Assembly: GCA_934096315.1 (NCBI GenBank)
Contig: CAKOLT010000005.1
Span: forward strand, 1-45,774
DNA length: 45,774 nt
Reading direction: 5' to 3'
Source of the DNA: an uncultured Bacilli bacterium
GTDB lineage: Bacteria > Bacillota_I > Bacilli_A > RF39 > UBA660
The position numbers were made by a program, and so were the translations under genes. A model generated the notes under the pieces. The model did not search any database. It was not told the origin of the DNA and worked only from the letters and a program-made list of their open reading frames with translations. Shown here in pieces: positions 26,690 through 36,214 of the stretch (its first letter is position 1; every line of letters starts with the position of its first letter).

Positions 26690-27390
26690 TATAATCCCCC
26701 TTTTTGTCTTACTATTTCTGATAAAACAATACCACATGAAACAGAAGCATTTAAACTATTTACCTTACCCTTCATTGGAATAGAGGCAATATAATCACAG
26801 TTATCTCTAACTATCTTAGAAATACCCTTACCCTCATTACCTATAATTAAACATACTTTCATATTATAATCTATCTTAGTATAATCTTCTCCGAGCATAT
26901 CAGTACCCACTATCCAATAACCTATATCTTTTAATCTATTAATACAACTAGTTAAATTAGAAACCCTTATTATTTTTACATTATCTATTGCACCTGCACT
27001 AGTTTTAACTACTGTAGAATTTATATTAACACTTCTGTTGTTTGGAATAATTATAAAGTTAACCCCAAGAGCTTCACAACTTCTAATAATAGCTCCCATA
27101 TTATGAGGATCTTCTATATGATCTAACATAACCACTACAGGACTCTCTTCTTTTTCTATAATACTTATATCATATGTTTTAACATCATCAACTTCTAGTG
27201 CTATCTTTTGATTTAAACCTTTAGTTAAATTATCAAGTTCTTTATTATTTAAATATTTTATATTAACTTTTCTTTTCTTAATTAATAATAATATTTCTTT
27301 ATCATTAAAACTATTACTTAGATACACTTTATTAATTCTATCATTACTAAGTAACTTTTCTCTGCACACATTCCTACCATATATTAGCAT
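26689..27390 (-). CDS. rlmB: 23S rRNA (guanosine-2'-O-)-methyltransferase RlmB family
   Basis: 233 residues from ATG at 27388-27390, preceded by GGAGG 7 nt upstream; the longer frame overlaps mrnC more. SpoU/TrmH motifs are clear: VMLDHIEDPHNMGAIIRSCEALG (motif 1), LIIGNEGKGIS (motif 2) and IPMKGKVNSLNASVSCGIVLSEIVRQ (motif 3, knot). An N-terminal L30e-like substrate domain precedes it. Methylates a ribose in 23S rRNA (G2251 in E. coli for RlmB; other TrmH enzymes are possible). Confidence 0.92.
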   Translation of the reverse strand: MLIYGRNVCREKLLSNDRINKVYLSNSFNDKEILLLIKKRKVNIKYLNNKELDNLTKGLNQKIALEVDDVKTYDISIIEKEESPVVVMLDHIEDPHNMGAIIRSCEALGVNFIIIPNNRSVNINSTVVKTSAGAIDNVKIIRVSNLTSCINRLKDIGYWIVGTDMLGEDYTKIDYNMKVCLIIGNEGKGISKIVRDNCDYIASIPMKGKVNSLNASVSCGIVLSEIVRQKGGL

Positions 27391-27757
27391 TTTTAACCTC
27401 CCTAATAATTTCTTCAATCCTCTTTATATTACCATCTATATAAAGTTGTCCAAATAGAGCTTCAAATCCTGTTGATTTTTTATAAGTAATAATATCTGTA
27501 GTCTTAGGATGGACACTACGTTTATAATTCCTACCTCGTTTAATAATATCTAATTCATAATCATTAAATATATTTTTCTCTAATAAATAATCAAGTAGAT
27601 CTGCTTGTCCTTTTGCACAAACATAAGGAATTACTTTCCTACTAATATCACTTACTTTATAATCACTACTTCTAATTAAATATTCTCTAATATATACCTC
27701 ATATACTGAATCTCCAAGATAAGCAAGAGATATAATATTATAGTTATTATTATCCAT
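27374..27757 (-). CDS. mrnC: Mini-ribonuclease 3
   Basis: 127 residues. A single RNase III catalytic domain without a dsRNA-binding domain: ISLAYLGDSVYEVYIREYLI carries the RNase III signature acidic residues, and FEALFGQLYIDGNIKRIEEII the second set. MrnC matures 23S rRNA ends in Bacillus. It starts the mrnC-rlmB-sigH operon; its end overlaps rlmB by 17 nt. The ATG is preceded by GTGGTGGTTT, a modest ribosome site. Confidence 0.95.
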   Translation of the reverse strand: MDNNNYNIISLAYLGDSVYEVYIREYLIRSSDYKVSDISRKVIPYVCAKGQADLLDYLLEKNIFNDYELDIIKRGRNYKRSVHPKTTDIITYKKSTGFEALFGQLYIDGNIKRIEEIIREVKNANIW

Positions 27758-27775
27758 AAATAAACCACCACGAAT

Positions 27776-27804
27776 ATTCTACCACATTTATATTAAAAAG
27801 TCAG
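27776..27804 (-). promoter_or_regulatory. Promoter of mrnC-rlmB-sigH
   Basis: -35 CTGACT (27799-27804), 17-nt spacer, -10 TAGAAT (27776-27781), minus strand. The -35 box forms the loop of a perfect 13-bp inverted repeat TTTATATTAAAAA ... TTTTTAATATAAA, so the hairpin could interfere with or regulate the promoter. Confidence 0.55.
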
Positions 27805-27833
27805 CATTTTTAATATAAATTTATTATAGTTAA

Positions 27834-27859
27834 AAAGAAAACAGTTATTTGTTTTCTTT
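27834..27859 (-). terminator. Hairpin at end of surface-protein operon
   Basis: AAAGAAAACA / TGTTTTCTTT perfect 10-bp stem with 6-nt loop overlapping the last codons of the gene ending at 27845, followed by a short T run on the minus strand. Confidence 0.55.
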
Positions 27860-28573
27860 CTTATTTGCTAGTTTAGTTAAACTATCTAAATTCTTATTTA
27901 ATAATCTATTACTACCTATCTTATTACTTCTTAAATCTATATCTAGAAAGTCATTTTTAACAACTACCGGAGAAGTAGAACTAATCTCTTTAACAAATGA
28001 GGTATCTTCATCTTTATTATATACAATAAGAGTATCCCCCACTAACTGGACATAAGACATACCAGAAAGAGTTTTATATACACTATTATCAATATATAAA
28101 GTAACATCATCTATAAAGAAATATAAATCATCTCCATCGTACATAAAGAAATATAGATAATCTTTTTTAACACCATCATTTATTAAATAATGTAAATTAC
28201 CAACTTTTTCATATACTACATACTTACTAGTAGCATATTCTGTATTATTTTCATATGGAAAAATTACACTCATACCTTGAGAGAATATTACAGAATCACT
28301 ACCCGCATAATATATAGGATTAGAATCAAAAGTAATTTCTTTATCAGTTTCTAGTTTCTTAATATTACCTTTTTTATTAGAATATATATCAAGATTAAAG
28401 GATACCTTACCTCCGAGTACTTCTTTATAAACTTCTACCCTTTTCTTATCTAATTTAAGTTCATATTTATATTCAGAATAATAATAGAAAGAAATTATAA
28501 TTAATACTAAAAACACAATTATAGGTACAAATATCTTATACTTATCTTTAACATAATTAATAACTTTACTCAT
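27845..28573 (-). CDS. Small type II membrane protein, surface-protein operon
   Basis: 242 residues, no recognised domain. Residues 15-32 form one membrane span with a positive inside; the outside part is Tyr/Asp-rich beta sequence. It ends a three-gene operon (30070-35859, 28583-30070, this), starting 10 nt after its neighbour. All three share the same plan (basic start, span, beta domain), suggesting paralogous membrane components of one surface assembly. Function unknown. Confidence 0.65.
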   Translation of the reverse strand: MSKVINYVKDKYKIFVPIIVFLVLIIISFYYYSEYKYELKLDKKRVEVYKEVLGGKVSFNLDIYSNKKGNIKKLETDKEITFDSNPIYYAGSDSVIFSQGMSVIFPYENNTEYATSKYVVYEKVGNLHYLINDGVKKDYLYFFMYDGDDLYFFIDDVTLYIDNSVYKTLSGMSYVQLVGDTLIVYNKDEDTSFVKEISSTSPVVVKNDFLDIDLRSNKIGSNRLLNKNLDSLTKLANKKENK

Positions 28574-28582
28574 AAATCCTCC

Positions 28583-30070
28583 TTACCTACTTACATACTT
28601 ATAATAAACATTATTATAAGTAATAGTCTGTCCCATCAAAGTAACACTATCTAACTTAATAGTAACTATATCCCCCAGACTAGTCTGTGGAAGAGAAAAA
28701 GTTCCACTTATATATTTAGGTATTTTACCATAAGTAATATCTTTAGTAATTTCTCCCTTTATTACAGTATCTCCGACCAAAAGGCTAGTATTTAATATAA
28801 TCTTAGATTGATCCCCAATTATTTCTGATAAAGCTTTATTATCTAGTATTACATTATAACTAATAGAGCCTGTTATATTAGATACTTTATTTAAAGTAAT
28901 CTCATAATTAGGAACCTTAGTAGTTACTTTTTCTTCATAATAAGTATTAAATACTTCTTTATTATCTTCAATATAACTATATTTAAATAATAAAGTATAT
29001 TCTGTATTATAAGCTAAACTATCTATAACTAAACTATTACTATTTTTAGACATAGATACTTTCTTTACCAAATTACCTAAAGCATTTCTAACTTCTACAA
29101 ACGTACTAATATAATTATTATAAGGATCATATATAACATAGTTACAGGTGATACTACTGTAAGAAGAAGTAACCCCTACTACTGATGTAACTGTAGATTT
29201 AGGCTCTTTATTAGTATCATCATTCTTTATATTATTCTCTGTATTATTAACAACATCTCCATTAGTATTAGGAACAATCACATTACCAGTATTAGTTTTA
29301 CCAGGCTCTGTATTATCATTATTATTACCATCTCCCCCAGTATTATCATCATCATTTCCATCTTTAGTACCATTTCCATTTCCATTACCATTTCCATTAC
29401 CATCATCAGGTTTATATAAATTAGATGTGCCAATAATCTTTTTTAAATCTAACTTCTCGTCCCCAAAAATTAACATTTCATTAGCAATATCAAATTCATA
29501 ACCAGTAGTTACTAAAGTAGTTTTAGAAATGGTCTTTAAATTAACTTTATTATTTGTAAGCTTTGCATTTCCTTGTTTATCTAACTCTACTAATAGGAAA
29601 TCAGTAGTATCAAGAACGTTATCACTACTAATAATACTTCCAGAAATAAGTAGATACTTTCTATCTTCTATTTTATAGAATCTCGGAGTACTCATATCTT
29701 TTATTATAGTCTCATCTTTAGTAATAACTATATCATCTTTATTTCTTACCTCAAAAAACTTACCATAAAGACCCATTTTATCACTACTATAAGTAATAAC
29801 ATTCTTACTTAAAATAACTTCCTTTTTATTACTTTTATACTTTAAATAATAATTACCTGTCCATTTCATCTTTAAAGTAGCATCATCCTTTAACACCAGA
29901 CTATCATTATTATTATCCATAACAACCATACCTGAAGATAAATTATATTCTACTTTACCAATTTTAACAAACTTATAAATAAAGAAAGAGAAAATACTAA
30001 TCATTATAATAGAAATAATTACAATTATTAGGAAGCTTCTTTTATTTCTAAGATCATATTTCCTCTTCAT
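28583..30070 (-). CDS. Type II membrane surface protein with Gly-Asn linker and FN3-like domain
   Basis: 495 residues. Span at about residues 12-33, an outside beta domain to about 215, then a flexible linker rich in Gly/Asn/Asp (NGNGNGNG repeats, about 220-290) and a C-terminal part (about 300-495) with FN3/Ig-like strand patterns. The linker is encoded by a hexamer GGTAATGGAAATGG-type repeat, which could change length in frame by slippage. It overlaps the giant upstream gene by 1 nt (30070), so the two are coupled. Probably the partner of the 1929-residue protein. Function unknown. Confidence 0.68.
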   Translation of the reverse strand: MKRKYDLRNKRSFLIIVIISIIMISIFSFFIYKFVKIGKVEYNLSSGMVVMDNNNDSLVLKDDATLKMKWTGNYYLKYKSNKKEVILSKNVITYSSDKMGLYGKFFEVRNKDDIVITKDETIIKDMSTPRFYKIEDRKYLLISGSIISSDNVLDTTDFLLVELDKQGNAKLTNNKVNLKTISKTTLVTTGYEFDIANEMLIFGDEKLDLKKIIGTSNLYKPDDGNGNGNGNGNGTKDGNDDDNTGGDGNNNDNTEPGKTNTGNVIVPNTNGDVVNNTENNIKNDDTNKEPKSTVTSVVGVTSSYSSITCNYVIYDPYNNYISTFVEVRNALGNLVKKVSMSKNSNSLVIDSLAYNTEYTLLFKYSYIEDNKEVFNTYYEEKVTTKVPNYEITLNKVSNITGSISYNVILDNKALSEIIGDQSKIILNTSLLVGDTVIKGEITKDITYGKIPKYISGTFSLPQTSLGDIVTIKLDSVTLMGQTITYNNVYYKYVSR

Positions 30071-33000
30071 TATTTAACCTCCTTACTATAAGTAACAGTC
30101 ATTAAGTCTGTAGTAACATTATTAGCTCCTATTTTAAAATCTAACATTAGTGTATATGTTTTACCATCTATTAGACTACCTGCTTTAGCAAAAGCTGGTT
30201 TAGTAACTAATTCTTCCGGATTAAACACATATCTAAATGTAGAAGGATCATCAGAAGATACTTGGAAAGGCTTATCAGATGTATTATAACTTCCATATAT
30301 AGTAGAACCTGCTTCAGAGTTACCCCATATTCCTATTGTATAAGTTATAGAATCTACTTTCTCAAAGCTAGAACCTCCAAGAAATTTAGCTACTATACTA
30401 TTAGGAGTTGCAGATAAATCTATAAGTCCTAAAGCAACACCATATGAGTTAGTAGAATATACTGTATGAGATTTAGTAATCTCTTCTTCTTTTACTTCTA
30501 AAGAATCATTATTACGATAACTATTTGCAGATGCAGTAACCTCATATGCTGTATTTTCCTCTAAATTTCTAAACCTAACCTCAATAGCATCAACAGTAAG
30601 ATCAAACTTATAATCACTACTTACATCCTTCCATTTACCATTCTCATCTTTTATTTGCATTATCATTTGCGAATTACCACCAGTTATTTTCATACTAAAT
30701 TCTTTATTAAGAACAGTAGCATCCGGATCATTTAACTTAACCATTGTATCAATTACATACCCTTCTTCACTATCAATTGAGGCCTTTCTAGTAATTGTAA
30801 ATGATGGCTCTGTAAGAGGTAATATATACATATTAATATTTGTAAAGTTAAGTAAATATTCTCCCTCAGAAACAACATTACCATCTTGATCTTTTTTATC
30901 ATATATAGCATATAGTTTATACATGTAATTCTTACCATAGACAAAATCATTAGGTAAATCTATACTACTTTTAACAGAATTAGACATATCTTCTTTATTA
31001 ACTGTACCTAGTAAATCCTGAATATGATTATTTAAATCACAAGACTCACTATCTACATCACATACTGCATATTTTAAATAGAAGTTTAACTCATCAGAAG
31101 ATGTAGCAAGAGATATAACAGAGTTTAAAGTCCTTTTACCATAAGCCTCTTTTTCATAGCTTGATGTATAACCAGTCTTTAAATTTTGATAGAAAGAACT
31201 ACCTCCAGATGAGAAAGTGTATAACTTAGTTACATACTCATCTTCATTAGCACCATCAAAGAACTGTGTATATTTACCATTCTTCATATAAGCACTAACT
31301 GTATAATAGTATGAAGTACTAGCATCTAACCCATCAATTAATACTTTAAATTTATTACCACTTTCTGGATCATATTCATACTTAACAGTTCTAAGTATTT
31401 TAGTATTCTTTTCTATATTAGGAACACTATTCCAATTATCTTTATATTCTAAGTAATCTTCTTCACTATTCCAAACATCTATATAGAAGTAAAACTTATC
31501 ATTTTCTTTCTTAAAAGATGATTCATCAAAACCATTAATAGTCATAGTAACATTAGCACCATTAATTAAAGCACTCTCACTATTCTTACTAATCTTCGGA
31601 GTAATACTACTAAAATTAAATTGATTATCTGAAGAAGTAATACTACCCTCTTTTACAACCTTAGAATTCAAACTACCAAGCTTATTATAGTCTCCGAGAG
31701 CAAATTTAATACCACTTGATGTTATTACATATTTTAATGTTGTATTAGAAGATATATTATACCCTGCATACTTATTAGTAATAACAAGGGATCTATCATT
31801 TGTATTTCTTTTATAAGTATAATGCGTCCTAACAGAAGTATTACTTCCCTCCGAAGGATTATAACTACTTATAACCCCAGATGAAGAAAATACTATATAA
31901 TTACCTCTTTCTTCTTTAGTATTATTATCCTGGAATATATAAAATAAATTATCCTCAGGACTATCTACCCATTTAATAATACCCGTATCATAATATCCAT
32001 ATATATCTACTTTAATATTATTAGGCTTACTAGTATCTGTAGTCTGCATACCAGCCTTCTTTAAATCAGTATAATCTATATTAATACATCTATTAAATGA
32101 ATCAGTATTATCTTCATAACAAGACTCTAAAGATGGTTTTATAATCTCTAACTTATTATCTTTTGAATCTGTAAGAACAACCTTATATGATAATACCCTA
32201 TCCATAACATCACTATCTAATAGCATTTTAAATTTAACTCTATTATCACTCTTATTAAGAATTTCAAACTTATTATTATAATCTTTAATATCATAATAAC
32301 CATCAAACATAGTCTCCATTAAGACATCATTACTAGCTTCATCAGTCTTAATTAAATTTTCTTTTAAATATATATTATATGTATCATTATTACTTAAATT
32401 ATCTATAGTATAAGTACCACTATAACCATTACCTGATGGAGTAATATCAAGACCAACCTCACTTCCATCATTCTTAGTATAGTATATTTTATAACTACCT
32501 GACTCACTATTAATTACTTTATCTATATCATTTATTTTATAATTATATGTAATACTATTCTTAGTAGAAGATAATGCATACATAGAGATTGTAGGATTTT
32601 GTTTACTACTATCAGTTGGAGCAATCTCTGTAAATATACCATATAACCCTGTATAAGGCTTATTACCTAAAGAAGAAGAATTATAAGGATATGATGTTGT
32701 AGAATTACTAATCTTAATTTCACATGAAACAAAATATATATTACCACGTCTCATCAAATCATCAGAAACAGTTAAATCAGTTCCCTTATCCATAAAAATC
32801 TCTGCTTGTAAAATAACATTACCCTCACTATCAGCTTCTCCAATAGTATTAAACTTAAGCCCCTCATCTTTAGATATTCTCTTAAGTTCATCCCCATCTT
32901 TTATATAGAAATCAACTTTCTCAAGAGTACCATTAGGCTTTTGCTTATATACATAATATGTTGCCCCAGTAGGATTCTGCCCATTTGCCTCAAGTCCCAA

Positions 33001-35859
33001 TCTATGGAACCTAGAAGAAACCAGAAATCCTACTGTAGTAGTCCTAGAAACATCTGGGAACATATTACCAGACTCACTATTACTTCTCTTAACATAAGTA
33101 GAAGTAGGATCCTTTATTTCTTCCATAAATAATTGAGGATTAACTGTATATACCTTTTCATTAAATGTTAACTTTATCTCTTTAGAACTTAAATGATCAG
33201 AATATATACTAACATCTTCATAATAAGCATAAACCACAATAGTATATTTTTCTGTTAATATATTATTTTCTTTTAAATACTCATATGTAAGACCAAATGT
33301 CTCATCAGTAGTAATATTATACCCTGGAGCCTCATCTCCATATAAAGTCTCTTTTAAATTAAAATCATTATTAGTAAGTACTTTTTCCCCTACTAGGTAT
33401 TCTTCATCAAGATTACCACTAATATCACCCCTATATAGTTTAACTACTATACTCTTAAGAGCACTAGCAGTATACTCACAATTAACCTCATCCTTTTTAC
33501 CCTCTACATCTGGACAAACAAACTTCAAATTAGCATTAACAACATGGTCTATATTAGAACCACCCTCTCCATTTTTAAATACAGGAGTAAGTTCACTTAA
33601 TTTCTTTGTCTCTAGTGTACTTCTACCATCTTCAAAAGTAAATGTATAAGGAGCATATATATTACCATCCCTCATATCCACTTTATTAGCAGTTACATCA
33701 ACTTTATAAGTACTACCTTCAGTTAGACCATCTACTACTAAATTATATCTAAGTATCTTATCATTACCAGGAACTTTTTCAAAATTAACTACTTCTGAAA
33801 ATACAGCATTTCCCATTCTATCAGTAACTGTAACTCTAATCTCATTAGCTTCATCATAACACTCTCTACCACTTAGAGGTACAGTACAACTATTATCTAT
33901 TAAATCAATATTTGCAACAACTTTATCATAAGTAGTATTATCATTATCTTGACTTATAGATATACTAGGCTTACCACTAACCCAGAACTCATCACTATTA
34001 ACTGTTAAAAATTCACCATACTTTTCATTATCATAATACTCTATTAAAACATTATATACATAGTTTTTACCATTCTCTAACTTATTAGGATCATGAATTG
34101 CAGATCCTGCAGGTTCTACATCAAGAGTAATATTACCAGCATTAGTCTTTGTTATTGGGTTAATCACAGGCTTCTTATCTGGATTACCATTTCTAATATC
34201 TTCAGCATCATACACATAATATGTATAACTTGTAATACTCTTCTCTTCATCTGTAATACCCTCAAGAGAAAGGGTAAAAGTATTATTCCTACTGTTAACT
34301 GTAACCTTAGGTATAATATTATTAGAAATATCTTCTTTTAATGTTTTAATTTTTAAAGATATATTATAAACACCAGAATATTCTATATTATTAACATTAA
34401 AATCTTCTGCTATAACATAATATGTAGTATTAGAGCTAAGCCCTTTAAATGTATAATTATACCCCTCTAAACTATTATCTTTACTAATAACAGTACTCTG
34501 ATTATTACCATTTGCATCTTTTTGTAATACATATTCCCCATTCTTTTCATCATACTTATATAAATTTAATGTAAGCTTATTAACAGTAGAATTCTTATCA
34601 ATTCTTACATCAAAAGTTAAACTATCACTTTCAGCATATAACTTATTAATACTGACCCCCATATCTTTAGTCTTAAATATATTCTGATATACTCCCTCTC
34701 CACTTGTTTCTATAGTAACTAAATAATTAGTATCAGGATTAAGTGAATACTTAGTAGGTATCTTCTTCTCACCATTACCACTAAAGGTTGTAGAATATAC
34801 TCTCTTACCACTTTCAGTATTAGTCATATATAACTTATAATCAGCATTCTCTACCCCATTTACATCAAGAGTAAGACCAATACTAGTAGAAGTAATCTCA
34901 GCGTTAACTAAGGATATCTTTGTATTATCTACTACATTAGGTACTACATCACTATTCCCATCATTCTCCTTGTTACCATTACCATCTGTAGGATTATTAT
35001 TATCAGTGGTTGTACCACCATTACCATTACCATTAGTACCACCATTGGTACCATCTTTATTACCATCCTTATTGTCATTTTCTTTATCTTTGTCTTTATC
35101 ATCATCTTTATATTTATCTTTAGGTATTATTTCTATATTCTCATTACCATCAATAGTAATCGTAGTAATAGACATAATATCAGTATCCCCACTTAATATC
35201 TTCTTATTACCTAAATCAATAGTAATATCTCCAACATATATAAAAGAGTTCTCCGCAGGAACTTGATACTTAACCTCCTGATTCTCTATATTTACAATAC
35301 CCTTTTCAACATATACTATCTCAAAATAATCCCCATCTATAGAACTATCACTACTACTAACTTTAAGTTTAACATCTTTACCTGCTACCATATATTTATT
35401 ATCACTAATTCTAGCTATTAAATTATTAAAATTAATAACACCATTAGTACTCTCTATATAATAACCCTTATCCTTATATTCTAAAACACTATCTTTAGTA
35501 ATATTATAGAAATTAGCAATACTAGACTTAACAGTACCTAAATCAAGAATAGCACCATTTTTTAGAAAAGATATACTACCATCTAAATAATGCACAAAAC
35601 TATCTTTTATAACTTGTACTTCCTCTTTACTAGTATCCTTAAACACTATCTTAGAAGATAAATTCTCTTTATAAGAAGTATCCTTATCAAAATAATATCT
35701 ATTATTACTACTACTTAAATTATCAAGAATATATCCCTCTTTAACAAATACTTCTCCCTTATCTTTGAAAAATACAAAGACTCCGAGAACTAAGATAATT
35801 AAAACAATTAAAGTACTTGCCATAATTAATAAAAATCTATTATCTAATAACTTTCTCAT
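30070..35859 (-). CDS. Giant type II membrane surface protein (FN3/Ig-like repeats)
   Basis: 1929 residues. A short basic start and one span (residues 9-30) are followed by a beta domain to about residue 240, including IVYVEKGIVNIENQEVKYQVPAENSF, which may be FecR-like. A charged Lys/Asp/Gly/Asn linker (about 245-310) leads to about 1600 residues of tandem beta sandwich domains with FN3-like marks (L.P.T.Y.V; LSSNTTYYV, LNPDTNYLV, LDASTSYYYTV, LEENTAYEVTA). The same span/linker/FN3 plan occurs in 28583-30070. No wall-anchor motif is seen, so it is membrane tethered by its N-terminus and probably reaches far from the cell: an adhesin or fibre. Ribosome site GGAGA is 14 nt upstream. Confidence 0.75.
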   Translation of the reverse strand: MRKLLDNRFLLIMASTLIVLIILVLGVFVFFKDKGEVFVKEGYILDNLSSSNNRYYFDKDTSYKENLSSKIVFKDTSKEEVQVIKDSFVHYLDGSISFLKNGAILDLGTVKSSIANFYNITKDSVLEYKDKGYYIESTNGVINFNNLIARISDNKYMVAGKDVKLKVSSSDSSIDGDYFEIVYVEKGIVNIENQEVKYQVPAENSFIYVGDITIDLGNKKILSGDTDIMSITTITIDGNENIEIIPKDKYKDDDKDKDKENDNKDGNKDGTNGGTNGNGNGGTTTDNNNPTDGNGNKENDGNSDVVPNVVDNTKISLVNAEITSTSIGLTLDVNGVENADYKLYMTNTESGKRVYSTTFSGNGEKKIPTKYSLNPDTNYLVTIETSGEGVYQNIFKTKDMGVSINKLYAESDSLTFDVRIDKNSTVNKLTLNLYKYDEKNGEYVLQKDANGNNQSTVISKDNSLEGYNYTFKGLSSNTTYYVIAEDFNVNNIEYSGVYNISLKIKTLKEDISNNIIPKVTVNSRNNTFTLSLEGITDEEKSITSYTYYVYDAEDIRNGNPDKKPVINPITKTNAGNITLDVEPAGSAIHDPNKLENGKNYVYNVLIEYYDNEKYGEFLTVNSDEFWVSGKPSISISQDNDNTTYDKVVANIDLIDNSCTVPLSGRECYDEANEIRVTVTDRMGNAVFSEVVNFEKVPGNDKILRYNLVVDGLTEGSTYKVDVTANKVDMRDGNIYAPYTFTFEDGRSTLETKKLSELTPVFKNGEGGSNIDHVVNANLKFVCPDVEGKKDEVNCEYTASALKSIVVKLYRGDISGNLDEEYLVGEKVLTNNDFNLKETLYGDEAPGYNITTDETFGLTYEYLKENNILTEKYTIVVYAYYEDVSIYSDHLSSKEIKLTFNEKVYTVNPQLFMEEIKDPTSTYVKRSNSESGNMFPDVSRTTTVGFLVSSRFHRLGLEANGQNPTGATYYVYKQKPNGTLEKVDFYIKDGDELKRISKDEGLKFNTIGEADSEGNVILQAEIFMDKGTDLTVSDDLMRRGNIYFVSCEIKISNSTTSYPYNSSSLGNKPYTGLYGIFTEIAPTDSSKQNPTISMYALSSTKNSITYNYKINDIDKVINSESGSYKIYYTKNDGSEVGLDITPSGNGYSGTYTIDNLSNNDTYNIYLKENLIKTDEASNDVLMETMFDGYYDIKDYNNKFEILNKSDNRVKFKMLLDSDVMDRVLSYKVVLTDSKDNKLEIIKPSLESCYEDNTDSFNRCINIDYTDLKKAGMQTTDTSKPNNIKVDIYGYYDTGIIKWVDSPEDNLFYIFQDNNTKEERGNYIVFSSSGVISSYNPSEGSNTSVRTHYTYKRNTNDRSLVITNKYAGYNISSNTTLKYVITSSGIKFALGDYNKLGSLNSKVVKEGSITSSDNQFNFSSITPKISKNSESALINGANVTMTINGFDESSFKKENDKFYFYIDVWNSEEDYLEYKDNWNSVPNIEKNTKILRTVKYEYDPESGNKFKVLIDGLDASTSYYYTVSAYMKNGKYTQFFDGANEDEYVTKLYTFSSGGSSFYQNLKTGYTSSYEKEAYGKRTLNSVISLATSSDELNFYLKYAVCDVDSESCDLNNHIQDLLGTVNKEDMSNSVKSSIDLPNDFVYGKNYMYKLYAIYDKKDQDGNVVSEGEYLLNFTNINMYILPLTEPSFTITRKASIDSEEGYVIDTMVKLNDPDATVLNKEFSMKITGGNSQMIMQIKDENGKWKDVSSDYKFDLTVDAIEVRFRNLEENTAYEVTASANSYRNNDSLEVKEEEITKSHTVYSTNSYGVALGLIDLSATPNSIVAKFLGGSSFEKVDSITYTIGIWGNSEAGSTIYGSYNTSDKPFQVSSDDPSTFRYVFNPEELVTKPAFAKAGSLIDGKTYTLMLDFKIGANNVTTDLMTVTYSKEVK

Positions 35860-36214
35860 ATAATATCACTTTTCTCCTTACTAAGAGTTAATCATATTGA
35901 TTATCCCTTATAATTTATAGGTATTAGCGAGGCTACTTATCACCGCAACACCCTTCCGAATCTTCTTTTATTTTCTTTTTCCTTATTTCTGTCTTTGATT
36001 ACATATTGTCTTTCACACCACATTTACCCTTACTTGTATGCCCTGCTGAATGCAGAGCACTTACTATTTTTTTCTCTCTTTCTTTTGTCTTCCCCTTGCA
36101 CGTGCCTGCAGGACTCTCCCTGCTAGGCACATTTTTTTTGACTAGGTTATCCCTTCGTAATTTGATACGGACTTGAACTAGTTCCACTTCCTCCCACAAT
36201 GATTACGTCAGATG
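35860..36214. other. Intergenic GC-rich stretch with hairpins, no protein gene recognised
   Basis: 355 bp without a convincing CDS; it lies downstream of the lectin-like gene 36215-37801 and upstream of the giant surface gene. Positions 36147-36214 are the frame-shifted tail of the upstream gene. Plus-strand hairpins occur at 36040-36058 (GCCCTGC / GCAGAGC) and 36102-36130, the latter followed by eight T. No template repeat of 7586-7648, 8599-8661 or 36245-36319 is found here. A TATAAT at 35909-35914 (plus) lacks a good -35. The minus-strand promoter of the giant gene is not obvious. Confidence 0.5.
36102..36139 (+). terminator. Plus-strand intrinsic terminator
   Basis: GTGCCTGCAGG (36102-36112) pairs with CCTGCTAGGCAC (36119-36130) with a single bulge, followed by ATTTTTTTT. 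It is a strong plus-strand terminator in a region where all recognised genes for 34 kb to the left are on the minus strand, so it would end an unseen RNA or stop antisense reading of 36215-37801. Confidence 0.7.

Noticed and set aside
29363..29402. Short direct repeats (CCATTTCCATTACC type) as a CRISPR array
   Set aside because: They are a contiguous hexamer repeat encoding a Gly-Asn linker, without spacers.
34970..35266. Plus-strand 98-codon frame rich in Leu and Pro
   Set aside because: It is the complement of the Asp/Lys/Gly/Asn linker of the giant surface protein; no ribosome site and biased composition.
35999..36199. 66-codon open frame on the minus strand in the GC-rich gap
   Set aside because: It starts at a TTG without a ribosome site, lies in a third frame across the displaced tail of 36215-37801 and runs through the 36102-36130 hairpin; its product has no recognisable domain.
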